A DNA stretch of 64,000 nt from positions 186,001 to 250,000 of the forward strand of contig NZ_BMSX01000004.1 in NCBI RefSeq assembly GCF_014649375.1. The letters are read 5' to 3'. Below the pieces are notes generated by a model. The model did no database searches. It was not told the DNA's origin and saw only the letters and a program-made list of their open reading frames with translations. The stretch comes from Streptomyces aurantiogriseus (GTDB taxonomy: Bacteria > Actinomycetota > Actinomycetes > Streptomycetales > Streptomycetaceae). The first letter of the stretch is position 1. Each line of letters opens with the position of its first letter. This document shows, piece by piece, positions 24,147 to 33,585 of this stretch. Both the position numbers and the translations under genes were made by a program.

Positions 24147-25720
24147 GCGGTGGCCTCCGTCTTCGGCGCCGTCTCCTGCGGGGACTCCGGTGCCGTCTCC
24201 TGAGAGGTCTTCGGTGCCGTCTCCGGCAGGGTCTTCTTCGTCGCCGGCGGGCGCAGGACGACGTACTCGGCGAGGTCCACGCGCCGTGTCACCCGGCGGA
24301 ACTCGCTCGTCGTGCCCGGCCAGATGGTGGTGTTGCGGCCGTTCGCGTCGAGGTACCAGCTGGTGCAGCCGCCGGTGTTCCACACCGTGCGCCGCATACG
24401 GTCCTGCACCCGGCGGTTCCAGGCGTGCACGGCGCTGGGGCGGGCGTCGAGGGCGACGCGGCCGCCGAGGACGGTCAGCTGGCGGAGGTGGTCGACCATG
24501 TAGTTCAGCTGGGACTCGATGATCAGGATCATGGAGGAGTTCCCGAGGCCGGTGTTGGGGCCGATGATCGACATCCAGTTGGGGAAGCCGGGCGCGGACG
24601 CGCCGCGCAGGGCCTCCATGCCGCCCTTCCACGCCTCCGCCAGGGTCCGCCCGTCGGCGCCGACGACCCGCTCGGCGATCGGCATGTCGGTGACGTGGAA
24701 GCCGGTGCCGAAGACGATCGCGTCGGCCTCGGCCTCGCTGCCGTCGGCGGCGACGAGGGTGGAGCCGCGGATCTCACGCAGCCCGCTCGCGACCACGTCG
24801 ACATTGGGCCGGGTGAGCGCCGGATAGTACTCGCTGGACAGCAGGATCCGCTTGCAGCCGATGCGGTAGTCGGGGGTGAGCTTGGCGCGCAGCACCGGGT
24901 CCTTGACGGCGCGGGCCATGGTGCGCTTGGCGAGCTGCTCGACGAAGCCGAGTTCGTTCGGGTGCTTGGTGAAGGCCTGGACCTGGAGCTCGCGGACGCC
25001 CCACAGGAGGCCGCGGCGCACCTTGGCGGTGAGCGGCAGCAGTTGGTGCAGCCGGCGCTCGGCGCGGCTGATGGCCCGGTCGACGCGGGGCATCACCCAC
25101 GGCGGGGTGCGCTGGAAGAGGGTGAGGCGGCCGACCTTCGGCTGGATGGCGGGCACGATCTGGATGGCCGAGGCACCCGTGCCGACCATGGCGACGCGCT
25201 TGCCGGTGAGGTCGTAGTCGTGGTCCCAGCGGGCGGAGTGGAAGACCTTGCCCGGGAAGGCGTCGAGCCCCGGGATGTCCGGGATCTTCGGGTCGGACAG
25301 CGGCCCGGTCGCGGAGACGACGAAGTCGGCGGAGAGCGACCCGCTCACCGTCTCGATGTCCCAGCACAGCCGTTCCGCGTTCCAGGTCATGCGCTGGACC
25401 TCGGAGTCGAAGCGGAGGTGGGGGCGCAGCCCGAAGACGTCCGTGACGTGCTCCAGATACGCACGGATGTGCTCCTGCCCGGAGAAGGCGCGCGGCCAGT
25501 CGGGGTTGGGCGCGAAGGAGAAGGAGTACAGGTGGGAGGGAACGTCGCAGGCGCACCCCGGGTAGCTGTTGTCCCGCCAGGTGCCGCCGACGCTGCTCGC
25601 GCGTTCGAGGACGACGAAGTCGGTGATCCCCTCCCGCCGTAGCCGTACGGCGGCCCCGAGCCCGCCGAACCCCGACCCGATCACCGCCACCCGCACGTGT
25701 TGGTGTCCGTGCTCGGTCAT
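24143..25720 (-). CDS. Flavin-containing (Baeyer-Villiger-type) monooxygenase
   Basis: A 525-aa FAD- and NADPH-dependent monooxygenase. The FAD Rossmann motif is GSGFGG at about residues 15-20. The NADPH site is GTGASA near 185-190. The Baeyer-Villiger fingerprint FxGxxxHxxxW is perfect (F155, G157, H161, W165), separating it from simple flavin monooxygenases. The ATG at 25720 has GGGAGG 7 nt upstream. First gene of a three-gene operon, divergent from a MerR regulator. The substrate is a ketone that cannot be specified. Confidence 0.9.
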   Translation of the reverse strand: MTEHGHQHVRVAVIGSGFGGLGAAVRLRREGITDFVVLERASSVGGTWRDNSYPGCACDVPSHLYSFSFAPNPDWPRAFSGQEHIRAYLEHVTDVFGLRPHLRFDSEVQRMTWNAERLCWDIETVSGSLSADFVVSATGPLSDPKIPDIPGLDAFPGKVFHSARWDHDYDLTGKRVAMVGTGASAIQIVPAIQPKVGRLTLFQRTPPWVMPRVDRAISRAERRLHQLLPLTAKVRRGLLWGVRELQVQAFTKHPNELGFVEQLAKRTMARAVKDPVLRAKLTPDYRIGCKRILLSSEYYPALTRPNVDVVASGLREIRGSTLVAADGSEAEADAIVFGTGFHVTDMPIAERVVGADGRTLAEAWKGGMEALRGASAPGFPNWMSIIGPNTGLGNSSMILIIESQLNYMVDHLRQLTVLGGRVALDARPSAVHAWNRRVQDRMRRTVWNTGGCTSWYLDANGRNTTIWPGTTSEFRRVTRRVDLAEYVVLRPPATKKTLPETAPKTSQETAPESPQETAPKTEATA

Positions 25721-25749
25721 CCCGACGCCTCCCTGCCTCACGCGACCAT

Positions 25750-25765
25750 GCCAGTGAACACTGGC
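25750..25765. promoter_or_regulatory. Palindromic operator upstream of the monooxygenase operon
   Basis: Perfect 7-bp inverted repeat GCCAGTG-AA-CACTGGC, 30 bp before the monooxygenase start and about 120 bp before the divergent MerR gene. MerR-family binding is plausible because the dyad is short and centrally placed. Confidence 0.5.
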
Positions 25766-25885
25766 GCAATGGAGGTTAGAGCAGCTCGATACTGATGGGT
25801 AGGGGTCGTACGGGGGACGTTCGTGGGACTTTCACCTCAGCGGCCACCGCCGCGGGCACCCGGGGGTACGACATAGGCTTCCGGC

Positions 25886-26530
25886 GTGGCGGACAAGCGG
25901 GAATACCGGACGGAGGAGCTGGCCAGGGAGGCCGGCATCACGGTGCGCACCCTGCGCTTCTACCGCGAACGGGGGCTGCTCCCACCGCCCCGCCGCGAGG
26001 GCCGCATCGCCTGGTACGACGACCACCACCTGGCCCGTCTGCGCACGATCGCGGCGCTGCTGGAACGCGGCCACACCCTGAACGGCATCGCGGAACTCGC
26101 GGAGGCCTTCGACCACGGCCGCGACGTCGCCGACCTCCTCGGTGTCGACGCCCCCACCGAGGAGGAGCCGGTCCGCCTCACCCCCGAGGAACTCGCCGCG
26201 CGTTTCGAGGGCCAGGTCACCACCGAGAACCTCGCCGCCGCCCTCGACCTCGGCTACCTCGCCGCCGACGGCGACGACATCGTCCACATCAGCCGCCGCC
26301 TGCTGGACGTTTCCGCCGCCCTGGTCCGCGAGGGCATCCCCCTCGCGGAGATCCTGGCGGCGGGCGCCCGCGTCCGCGAACACGCCGACGCCCTCGCCGA
26401 ACTCTTCACCGAACTCGTCCTGCGCCACGCGACCGAGGAGGACCTGCCGCGCCTGCGCCCGCTGGCGCGCAGCGTGGTGGAGGCGGAGGTGTCGCTGGCG
26501 TTGGACCGGCGGCTGCGGAAGCTGAGCTAG
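25886..26530 (+). CDS. MerR family regulator
   Basis: A 214-aa MerR-type protein. The N-terminal winged HTH is canonical (YRTEELAREAGITVRTLRFYRERGLLPPPRR, then a DDHHLARLRTIAALLERGHTLNGIAELAEAF coiled part). The C-terminal 130 residues form a helical effector domain without metal-binding cysteines, so an organic ligand is more likely than a metal. GTG start at 25886. It is divergent from the monooxygenase operon, which it probably controls. Confidence 0.88.
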   Translation: MADKREYRTEELAREAGITVRTLRFYRERGLLPPPRREGRIAWYDDHHLARLRTIAALLERGHTLNGIAELAEAFDHGRDVADLLGVDAPTEEEPVRLTPEELAARFEGQVTTENLAAALDLGYLAADGDDIVHISRRLLDVSAALVREGIPLAEILAAGARVREHADALAELFTELVLRHATEEDLPRLRPLARSVVEAEVSLALDRRLRKLS

Positions 26531-26573
26531 CGGGAACGGGGACGGGCGGCAACAAGAACGGGCGAGAACGGGA

Positions 26574-27377
26574 CTAGAGGTCGTAGACCACGGTCACCGG
26601 CGCGTGGTCCGACCAGCGCTCGGCGTGCGTGGCCGCCCGCTCGACGTAGCCCTTGACGGCCTTGCCGGCCAGACCGGGGGTGGAGACATGGAGGTCGATC
26701 CTCCACCCCGAGTCGTTGTCGTAGGCCCGGCCCCGGTACGACCACCAGGTGTACGGGCCGGTGACGTCCGGGTGCAGGGCGCGGACCACGTCCACGTAGC
26801 CGCCCGCCTCCGGGGTGAGGACCTGGGTCAGCCACTCCCGCTCCTCCGGCAGGAAGCCCGAGTTCTTCGTGTTGGAGCGCCAGTTCTTCAGGTCGGCCTG
26901 CTGGTGGGCGATGTTCCAGTCGCCGCAGATCAGAACCTCACGGCCGTCGGCGGCGGCGCGTTCGCGGAGGGTTTTGAGGTAGGCGAGGAACTCGCCCATG
27001 AAGCGGACCTTCTCGTCCTGGCGGGCCGTGCCGACCTCGCCGGAGGGGAGGTAGAGGGAGGCGACCGTGACACCGGGGAGGTCGGCCTCGACGTAGCGGC
27101 CGGAGGTGTCGAACTCCGTGGAGCCGAAACCGACGCGGACACGGTCCGGTTCGCGGCGGGTGTAGAGGGAGACACCGGCGCGGCCCTTGGCGGCGGCGGG
27201 GGCGTGGGTGACGTACCAGCCCTCGGGGGCGCGGACCTCCTCCGGCAGCTGGTGGGGCTCGGCGCGCACCTCCTGCAGGCACAGCACGTCGGCGGAGGTG
27301 TCGGCGAGCCACTCCACGAAACCCTTCTTCGTGGCGGCGCGCAGACCATTCACGTTCACGGAGGTCACGGTCAGCAC
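26574..27377 (-). CDS. xthA: Exodeoxyribonuclease III
   Basis: A 267-aa AP endonuclease/3'-exonuclease of the ExoIII family acting in base-excision repair. Motifs in order: SVNVNGLRAA near the N-terminus (metal-site Asn), LQEVRA (catalytic Glu), YLPSGE, GDWNIAHQ (Asp and Asn) and the terminal SDHAPV (Asp-His pair). The GTG at 27377 immediately precedes LTVTSVNVNG, where homologues start. It is convergent with MerR, and a GNAT gene is divergent upstream. Confidence 0.92.
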   Translation of the reverse strand: MLTVTSVNVNGLRAATKKGFVEWLADTSADVLCLQEVRAEPHQLPEEVRAPEGWYVTHAPAAAKGRAGVSLYTRREPDRVRVGFGSTEFDTSGRYVEADLPGVTVASLYLPSGEVGTARQDEKVRFMGEFLAYLKTLRERAAADGREVLICGDWNIAHQQADLKNWRSNTKNSGFLPEEREWLTQVLTPEAGGYVDVVRALHPDVTGPYTWWSYRGRAYDNDSGWRIDLHVSTPGLAGKAVKGYVERAATHAERWSDHAPVTVVYDL

Positions 27378-27457
27378 CCGGGCACGATACCGGCACACTG
27401 GACGGAGTCCAGATTTCTCTGTCGCCGACCGCACTGTATGGATGTACCTTGCCTCGC

Positions 27458-27940
27458 ATGAATATACGTCGCGTTTCCTTCGACCACCCCGACGCCGTCA
27501 AGCTGAACGACGAGGTCCAGGCCGAGTACCACGAGCGCTACGGCGACGGCGGCGACGCCACGGTTCTGGAGCCGGGCGACTTCGAGCCGCCGCGTGGCGT
27601 GTACTTCATCGCCTACGACGAGCTGGAGAGGCCCGTGGCCACGGGTGGCTGGCGCAGTCAGGACGAGAACGGCGAGGGGAACGAGGACGGGGACGCCGAA
27701 CTCAAGCGGATGTTCGTGATCAAGGAGATGCGCGGGCTCGGGCTGGCCCGGCGGATGCTGGCCGCGCTGGAGGAGGACGCGCGGGCGGCGGGGCGCCGGC
27801 GGATGGTGCTGGAGACCGGGACCGAGCAGCCGGAGGCCATCGCGCTGTACACGTCCAGCGGCTACGAGCCGTGCACGAAGTTCGGCTACTACCGGGCCTA
27901 CGAGTCCAGCCGGTGTTTCGCGAAGCCGCTCAGCTCCTGA
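27458..27940 (+). CDS. GNAT family N-acetyltransferase
   Basis: A 160-aa GNAT protein. The acetyl-CoA loop is RGLGLARRML (motif A, R/Q-x-x-G-x-G/A variant), preceded by ELKRMFVIKEM and followed by LYTSSGYEPCTKFGYY (motif B). The ATG at 27458 is chosen; a TTG three codons earlier is possible. The upstream sequence lacks a ribosome site, so a leaderless message is likely. The stop overlaps the end of the convergent response regulator by 11 bp. Substrate unknown. Confidence 0.85.
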   Translation: MNIRRVSFDHPDAVKLNDEVQAEYHERYGDGGDATVLEPGDFEPPRGVYFIAYDELERPVATGGWRSQDENGEGNEDGDAELKRMFVIKEMRGLGLARRMLAALEEDARAAGRRRMVLETGTEQPEAIALYTSSGYEPCTKFGYYRAYESSRCFAKPLSS

Positions 27941-28619
27941 GGTAGGCGAGGACCGCCAGAACCCGGCGGTGGGTGTCGTCCGCCGGGGGCAGGTCCAGTT
28001 TCGTGAGGATGCTGCCGATGTGCTTGCCGACGGCGGCCTCCGACACGACCAGTGCTCGGGCTATCGCGCCGTTGGACTTGCCCTCCGCGACCAGCGCCAG
28101 CACCTCCCGTTCACGTGGGGTGAGCCGGGCCAGCGGGTCGCGGCGGCGGCGCAGCAGCTGTCGTACGACCTCCGGGTCGACGACCGTGCCGCCGGCCGCG
28201 ACGTCGTGGAGGGCGTCCACGAACTGCTCGACCTGGCCGACGCGGTCCTTCAGGAGGTAGCCGACTCCCGTGCCGTCGCCGGAGTCGAGGAGTTCGGCGG
28301 CGTAGGCGCGCTGGACGTACTGGCTGAGGACGAGGACGGGAAGGCCGGGGTGTTCGGCGCGCAGGCGGATCGCCGCGTGCAGGCCCTCGTCCTGGAAGGC
28401 GGGCGGCATACGGACGTCGGTGACGACGATGTCGGGGGTGTGGTCGGCGACCGCCGTCAGCAGGGCCCGCGCGTCGCCCACCGCTGCCACGACCTGGTGG
28501 CCGAAGCGGGTCAGCAGCGCCGTCAGGCCGTCGCGCAGCAGGACGCTGTCCTCGGCGAGGACTACGCGCAGGCCGTCCCGCCCAGGTGACTCGGCTCGCT
28601 CGACTCGCTCGACTCGCAA
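27930..28619 (-). CDS. NarL/LuxR-type response regulator
   Basis: A 229-aa response regulator. The receiver domain has Glu/Asp at VVLAEDSVLL, phospho-acceptor Asp68 (VVTDVRMPP) and Lys in YLLKDRV. The C-terminal LuxR HTH is LTPREREVLALVAEGKSNGAIARAL. The TTG at 28619 is chosen because GGAGATCCC precedes it, exactly as in the second regulator of this window. Compared with that protein, it carries about 16 extra N-terminal residues encoded by GAGTCGAGC-type repeats. It overlaps the kinase gene by 58 bp. Confidence 0.85.
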   Translation of the reverse strand: MRVERVERAESPGRDGLRVVLAEDSVLLRDGLTALLTRFGHQVVAAVGDARALLTAVADHTPDIVVTDVRMPPAFQDEGLHAAIRLRAEHPGLPVLVLSQYVQRAYAAELLDSGDGTGVGYLLKDRVGQVEQFVDALHDVAAGGTVVDPEVVRQLLRRRRDPLARLTPREREVLALVAEGKSNGAIARALVVSEAAVGKHIGSILTKLDLPPADDTHRRVLAVLAYLRS

Positions 28620-29929
28620 GGGATCTCCACACGCAACAGGGTCGGTCCGCCCGGCGGGCTGGTCAGCGACAGTCTTCCATCGAGCACCGACACACGGTCG
28701 GCGAGACCGGTGAGGCCGGTGCCGCGCGCGCTGTCGGCGCCGCCGTGACCGTCGTCCGTCACCTCCAGGACGAGCAGCCGTCCGTCCCGGAACTCCGCCC
28801 GCACGCGCGCGCGTTCCGCCCCGCTGTGCCGGGCCACGTTGGCGAGGGCCTCGCAGACGACGAAGTACGCGGCCGCCTCGACGGGTTGGGGAAGGCGGCA
28901 GGGGAGTTCGAAGTCCACGTCCACAGGGACCGGTGAGCGGTCCGCGGCATCGGCCACGGCCGCCTCCAGGCCGTAGTCGGCGAGGACCTTCGGGTGAATG
29001 CCGTGGATCAGCTCGCGCAGTTCCGCGAGGGCCGCGCCCGCCTCCTCGTGAGCTTTGGCGAGCTGTGCGGCGAGGAGGCCGTCGGGCGGGGCGTCGAGGC
29101 GGGCCAGGCCGAGGGTCATGGTGAGGGCGACGAGGCGTTGCTGGGCGCCGTCGTGGAGGTCGCGTTCGATGCGGCGGCGTTCCGCCTCGAAGGCGTCGAC
29201 GAGGCGGGCGCGGGAGCGGGTGAGTTCGACGACCCGGGCGTCCGGGTCGCCCTCGCGCGGGGCGAGCAGCAGGCGGGTGAGGGCGGCCCGGGCGCCGGCG
29301 GCCACGCCGAGGACGTAGGCGCCGGCGGCCAGCAGCAGCACGCCGAGCGCGGCTGCGGCGAAAGCCGTCGGCCAGTCGGTGACCGTCCACACCTTGAGCA
29401 CCTTCGTCTCACGGCCTTCGCCGACCGTCGCCAGGAGGAGCGGGGTCGCGACGATCGAGAGGGGGGAGGCGAGGGCCAGCGTGAGCAGGAGCGCCTCGGC
29501 CGGCCAGAGGAGGCCCGCGGTGAGGACGGTGTGGCCGAGTTCGCGCCAGGTGGCGCGTTCGCGCAGGCGGGTGGTGAGCCAGCTGCGCAGGCCGGGGACG
29601 GGGGGTTCGGTGTGCGGGTCGGGGGCGCCGGCCGTGTCCACCAGTCGCAGGCGGCGGCGCTCCAGCGCGGCCACGGGCAGTCCGGCGAAGGCCAGGGCCG
29701 CGAGGAGGGGCAGTCCGACCAGGGCGACCGCGAGCACTCCGCCGACGGCCACCCAGGTCACCAGGCCCACGAGGACGACGGCTCCGGTGACCGCCCCCGT
29801 CAGCAGGTACCCGGCGGCACGCCAGGGCCACGGCGACAGCAGGTAGGCCGGGCGGGAGAGGGCCGGCCACACGGAGACACGGGCGGCCGCGGGCTCGGGC
29901 GCGGACGGAGACGCGGGTCGGGGGTGCAT
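28562..29929 (-). CDS. NarL-family sensor histidine kinase
   Basis: A 455-aa sensor kinase of the DesK/NarX type. The N-terminal half holds four or more transmembrane helices within a sensor-like DUF4126-style region (about 40-100 and 150-225). The HisKA_3 motif is RRIERDLHDGAQQRLVAL with the phosphorylated His, followed by an HATPase domain (CEALANVARHSGAERA; DDGHGGA; GTGLTGLADRV). No large extracellular domain is present, so it may sense the membrane or a transporter. The ATG at 29929 is chosen over GTG at 29938. It is divergent from the ABC exporter, whose substrate it may report. Confidence 0.87.
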   Translation of the reverse strand: MHPRPASPSAPEPAAARVSVWPALSRPAYLLSPWPWRAAGYLLTGAVTGAVVLVGLVTWVAVGGVLAVALVGLPLLAALAFAGLPVAALERRRLRLVDTAGAPDPHTEPPVPGLRSWLTTRLRERATWRELGHTVLTAGLLWPAEALLLTLALASPLSIVATPLLLATVGEGRETKVLKVWTVTDWPTAFAAAALGVLLLAAGAYVLGVAAGARAALTRLLLAPREGDPDARVVELTRSRARLVDAFEAERRRIERDLHDGAQQRLVALTMTLGLARLDAPPDGLLAAQLAKAHEEAGAALAELRELIHGIHPKVLADYGLEAAVADAADRSPVPVDVDFELPCRLPQPVEAAAYFVVCEALANVARHSGAERARVRAEFRDGRLLVLEVTDDGHGGADSARGTGLTGLADRVSVLDGRLSLTSPPGGPTLLRVEIPCESSESSEPSHLGGTACA

Positions 29930-30099
29930 GCGGATCACCGTAGGAGGGGGGCGAGGGGCCGGGCCATCCCTCCAGGGAGAGGTCCGGAGGTAGGCCTGGC
30001 CCTACCCCAGGTCTCGTTCCTGCCCCAACGACCGGGGCGGGTGTCCCGCGGTTTCGTGGACCCACCGACATCGATCAACGGGTGGGAGCTCAGGCAGAG

Positions 30100-31071
30100 A
30101 TGACCGAACACGCCGTCCAACTGACCGCCGTACGGCGGAGATACGCCGCGAAGGGCGCCGCGGAGGCCGGCGTCACCGCGCTCGACGACGTCACGCTCGC
30201 CCTCCCCCGCGGCTCCTTCACCGCCGTGATGGGGCCGTCGGGGTCGGGCAAGTCGACGCTGTTGCAGTGTGCCGCGGGGCTGGACCGGCCCGACTCCGGG
30301 TCGGTGCGGATCGGGGGGACGGAGCTGACCGGGCTGAGCGAGCGGCGGCTGACGTTGCTGCGGCGGGAGCGGATCGGGTTCGTGTTCCAGGCGTTCAATC
30401 TGCTGCCGGCGCTCACCGCCGAGCAGAACGTGGCCCTGCCGCTGCGGCTGGCCGGGCGGCGCCCGTCGAAGGCGCGGGTGCGGGAGGTGCTGCGGCAGGT
30501 CGGGCTCGCGGAACGGGGCCGGCACCGGCCCGGCGAGCTGTCCGGCGGACAGCAGCAGCGGATCGCCCTGGCCCGCGCGCTCATCACCCGTCCCGAGGTG
30601 CTGTTCGGCGACGAGCCGACCGGCGCCCTGGACACGACGACCGGCCGCGAGGTCCTGGCGCTGCTGCGCGGCATGGTCGACGGGGACGGCCGAACGGTCG
30701 TGATGGTCACCCACGACCCGGTGGCCGCCTCCTACGCGGACCGGGTGGTCTTCCTGGTCGACGGACGCGTGCACGGGGAGCTGGTCGGGGCGGACGCGGA
30801 GACGGTCGCGGCACGCATGGCGGGACTGGAGGGCCACGGGCGAACGGGCGAGGCCGGCACCGCTCGAGCCGCCCTCGACGCCGGGACAGGAGGCCGGCAC
30901 GACGACGCCCCGGCCCGCCCGCACGCCGGGCGAGCGGGCGGGGGCGGTGCGGGGCGGGGCGCGCAGGCCGCGCAGGCCGCCCAGGGCGCGCAGGCCGCGC
31001 AGAGCGCCCAGGCCGCGCAGGGCCCGCAGGCCGCGCAGGGTCTCGCGGCCTCGGAGGGTGCCTCGTGTTGA
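30100..31071 (+). CDS. ABC transporter ATP-binding protein with Ala/Gln-rich tail
   Basis: A 323-aa ATPase of the LolD/MacB type that powers the permease encoded next. Walker A is GPSGSGKST (45-53), the Q-loop is FVFQAFNLL, the signature LSGGQQQR, Walker B EVLFGDEPTGALD and the switch His MVTHD. The catalytic domain ends near residue 230. The remaining 90 residues are low-complexity, first Gly/His/Arg rich and then about ten AQAAQ-type units, unusual for this family. The ATG at 30100 is weakly supported; GTG at 30082 is possible. Its last 7 bp overlap the permease gene. Confidence 0.88.
   Translation: MTEHAVQLTAVRRRYAAKGAAEAGVTALDDVTLALPRGSFTAVMGPSGSGKSTLLQCAAGLDRPDSGSVRIGGTELTGLSERRLTLLRRERIGFVFQAFNLLPALTAEQNVALPLRLAGRRPSKARVREVLRQVGLAERGRHRPGELSGGQQQRIALARALITRPEVLFGDEPTGALDTTTGREVLALLRGMVDGDGRTVVMVTHDPVAASYADRVVFLVDGRVHGELVGADAETVAARMAGLEGHGRTGEAGTARAALDAGTGGRHDDAPARPHAGRAGGGGAGRGAQAAQAAQGAQAAQSAQAAQGPQAAQGLAASEGASC
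30958..31042. repeat. GCGCAGGCC short tandem repeats
   Basis: Degenerate 9-12-bp units (GCGCAGGCC, GCGCAGGGC, CAGAGCGCC) encode the Ala-Gln tail of the ATPase. Slippage here would alter tail length. Confidence 0.7.
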
Positions 31072-33470
31072 GTGTCGCGTTGCGTACGTTGCGGGCTCGG
31101 TGGGTGGGCTTCGTCGGGAGTTTTGTCGCGCTCGGGTTGGGGGTGGGGCTGCTGGCCGTGATGGGGCAGGCGCTGGCGGCCTCGCTGGAGGCGCCCGTGC
31201 GCGGGCCGGAGCGGTTCGCTGCGGCGCCGGTGGTGGTGAAGGGGCAGGACTCGCTGCGGGTGGAGACGCCGATCGGGGTGCGGACGGCGGAGTTGGCGCA
31301 GCCGCGGGCCGTGCCGGACGACGTCGTCGCCGCGTTGCGGGCGCTCGGGCCCGTCACCGAGGACCGGTCCTTCCCCGTGCGGGTGGAGGGCGCGCCCGCG
31401 GGGCTGGTCGGGCACCCGTGGTCCACGGCGCGTTTCGCCCCGTACGAGCTCAGCGCCGGGCGTGCCCCCCGGGCGGGCGGTGAGGTCGTGATCACGGGTG
31501 ACTGGGCGCACGTGGGTGAGCGGCTGAGCAACGGGGACCTCGTCGTGGGGACCGTGCGGGGACTCGGGTTCGAGGACGCCGTGTTCTGCACGGACGGCCG
31601 GGCGGCCCGGTCGGCGCCCGTGGCACGGCAGTTGGTCGTGGAGGCGGACCCGGCTGCCGTCCGGGCCGCCGTCGGCGGATCGGGGGCCGTCGTGCTCACC
31701 GGGGACGACCGGCGGCTCGCCGACGCCGACCCGGGGCGGGACGGCGAGGCCCTCACCGCGCTGAACGCGCTGTTCGGCACCGCCGGCGGGGTGACCGCGT
31801 TCGTGTCGGTGTTCGTCGTGGCGTCCACCTTCGCCTTCGCGGTGGAGCGGCGGCGCCGGGAGTTCGGGCTGCTGCGGACCGCCGGTGCCACGCCGGGGCA
31901 GGTGCGGCGGACGGTCCTGGCGGAGGCGCTGCTGGTCGGGGTGCTCGCCTCGGCGGCGGGGTGCGCGCTGGGTGCGTACGGCGCGCCGGTGCTGGGCGAG
32001 GTGGTCGTCGAGGGCGGGCTCGCGCCGCGGTGGTACGCCATCGGCGGGCACACCTGGCCGTACCACCTCGCCTTCTGGACCGGCCTGTCGGTGGCCCTGT
32101 CCGGTGCGGCCGTCGCCGCGTGGCGGGCCGGACGGACCGCGCCGACGCAGGCCCTGCGCGAGGCGTCCGTGGACGGACGTGCGCTGACCCGGGGACGGCG
32201 GGTGTGCGGGGCGGCGCTGCTGGTCACGGCCCTCGCGACCCTGGCGTACGCACTGGTCGCCGACCCGGGTGAACTGCTGCACCGGAAGACGTACGTCAGC
32301 CGGCCCATGCTGCTCATCACGGCGGTGGCCCTCCTCGCGCCCGCTCTCGTCCGGCCGTTGGTGCCCCGGCTGCCGGGGACGACCGGTCTGCTGGTGCGGG
32401 CGAACGCCGTCGCCGCGGTCCGTCGTACCGCCGCCGTCGCCGCGCCCGTGCTGGTCACCGTGGCCCTCGCGGGCTCCCTGCTCGGCGCCACGGCCACGCT
32501 GAACGAGGCGCGGGCGGCGGAGGTGCGGGAGCGGACCGTGGCGGACTTCGTGGTGACCTCGCAGGAGGGAACCGCCGTGGATGTGCGGGCACTTGAGCGG
32601 GTGCCGGGGGCCGTCGTGTCGCCCTCCGCCCCGACCGCCGTCCACACCCTGGAGGATGGGGTCGCGCTGGTGAGATCCGAGGCGCGGGCCGTGGATCCCG
32701 CGCTGCTCGCCGGGACCGTACGGCTGCCGGTGACCGCCGGGCGGGTCGCCGACCTCGACGACGGGTCGATCGTCGTGAACGAGGAGTGGGCCGAGCACCG
32801 GGTGGGGCAGCGGGTGCGGGTGTGGCTCGGGGACGGCACGGCGAAGTCGCTGCGGATCGTCGCCGTGCTGGCCACGGGGACCGGGGACAACGGGGTGTAC
32901 GTCACCGCCGCCAACGCGGGCGGGGCCGGTGTCGACCGGGTCGACGTGCGGGTGCGGGCGGGGGCCGACGCGGCGGCCGTCGTCGAGGGGCTGCGGGCGG
33001 TCGACGGGGTGCGGGTGGCGAGCAGGGCGCAGTGGGTGGCGGCGAGTCACCCGGAGACCGACCGGACGACCCGGCTCGGTGTGCTGCTCGTGCTCGGCAT
33101 CGCGCTCGTCTACACCGGTGTCTCCCTCGCCAACACCCTCGTCATGGCCGCCGCCGAGCGTGCCCGGGACCTGGCGGCGCTGCGGCTGGCCGGGGCGACC
33201 GGCGGGCAGGTGCTGTGGACGGCCGCCGTGGAGGCGCTGACGGTGGTCGGCGTGGGCGGGGTGCTGGGGCTGCTGGTGACGCTCGCCAATCTGGCCGGAA
33301 TGGGCGGGGCGCTGGCGCTGTTGTCGGCGCCGGTGGCCGTGGTCGTGCCGTGGGCGGAGCTCGCGTGGACGACGGGGGCGTGCGCGGTACTCGCGGTGGT
33401 CGCGGTGCTGGTGCCGACGGGGGTGGCGTTGCGGCGGCGGGCCGGGGAGACGGCCGGGATGCGGGAGTGA
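31065..33470 (+). CDS. FtsX-type ABC transporter permease
   Basis: An 801-aa permease of the MacB/FtsX superfamily. There is an N-terminal helix (about 15-38), an extracytoplasmic region, a first FtsX domain (about 230-370, with ERRRREFGLLRTAGATPGQVRRTVLAEALLVG), and a second core (about 660-795, with AAERARDLAALRLAGATGGQVLW). This gives ten or so helices in total. The GTG at 31065 has GGAGGG 6 nt upstream and overlaps the ATPase stop. With the flanking two-component systems it resembles the peptide-antibiotic detoxification modules of Gram-positive bacteria; the substrate is unknown. Confidence 0.9.
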   Translation: MLSVALRTLRARWVGFVGSFVALGLGVGLLAVMGQALAASLEAPVRGPERFAAAPVVVKGQDSLRVETPIGVRTAELAQPRAVPDDVVAALRALGPVTEDRSFPVRVEGAPAGLVGHPWSTARFAPYELSAGRAPRAGGEVVITGDWAHVGERLSNGDLVVGTVRGLGFEDAVFCTDGRAARSAPVARQLVVEADPAAVRAAVGGSGAVVLTGDDRRLADADPGRDGEALTALNALFGTAGGVTAFVSVFVVASTFAFAVERRRREFGLLRTAGATPGQVRRTVLAEALLVGVLASAAGCALGAYGAPVLGEVVVEGGLAPRWYAIGGHTWPYHLAFWTGLSVALSGAAVAAWRAGRTAPTQALREASVDGRALTRGRRVCGAALLVTALATLAYALVADPGELLHRKTYVSRPMLLITAVALLAPALVRPLVPRLPGTTGLLVRANAVAAVRRTAAVAAPVLVTVALAGSLLGATATLNEARAAEVRERTVADFVVTSQEGTAVDVRALERVPGAVVSPSAPTAVHTLEDGVALVRSEARAVDPALLAGTVRLPVTAGRVADLDDGSIVVNEEWAEHRVGQRVRVWLGDGTAKSLRIVAVLATGTGDNGVYVTAANAGGAGVDRVDVRVRAGADAAAVVEGLRAVDGVRVASRAQWVAASHPETDRTTRLGVLLVLGIALVYTGVSLANTLVMAAAERARDLAALRLAGATGGQVLWTAAVEALTVVGVGGVLGLLVTLANLAGMGGALALLSAPVAVVVPWAELAWTTGACAVLAVVAVLVPTGVALRRRAGETAGMRE

Positions 33471-33585
33471 GTCGTCGGAGCGGCGCGCCCCTCGGGGAAC
33501 GCGAGAACCGCCGGCGCGCGCAGGTCCGGGCGTCGTGGCCGACGGGGGTGGCGGTCGGCTCCCGGCAAGTCCCTTGTGCAGTACG

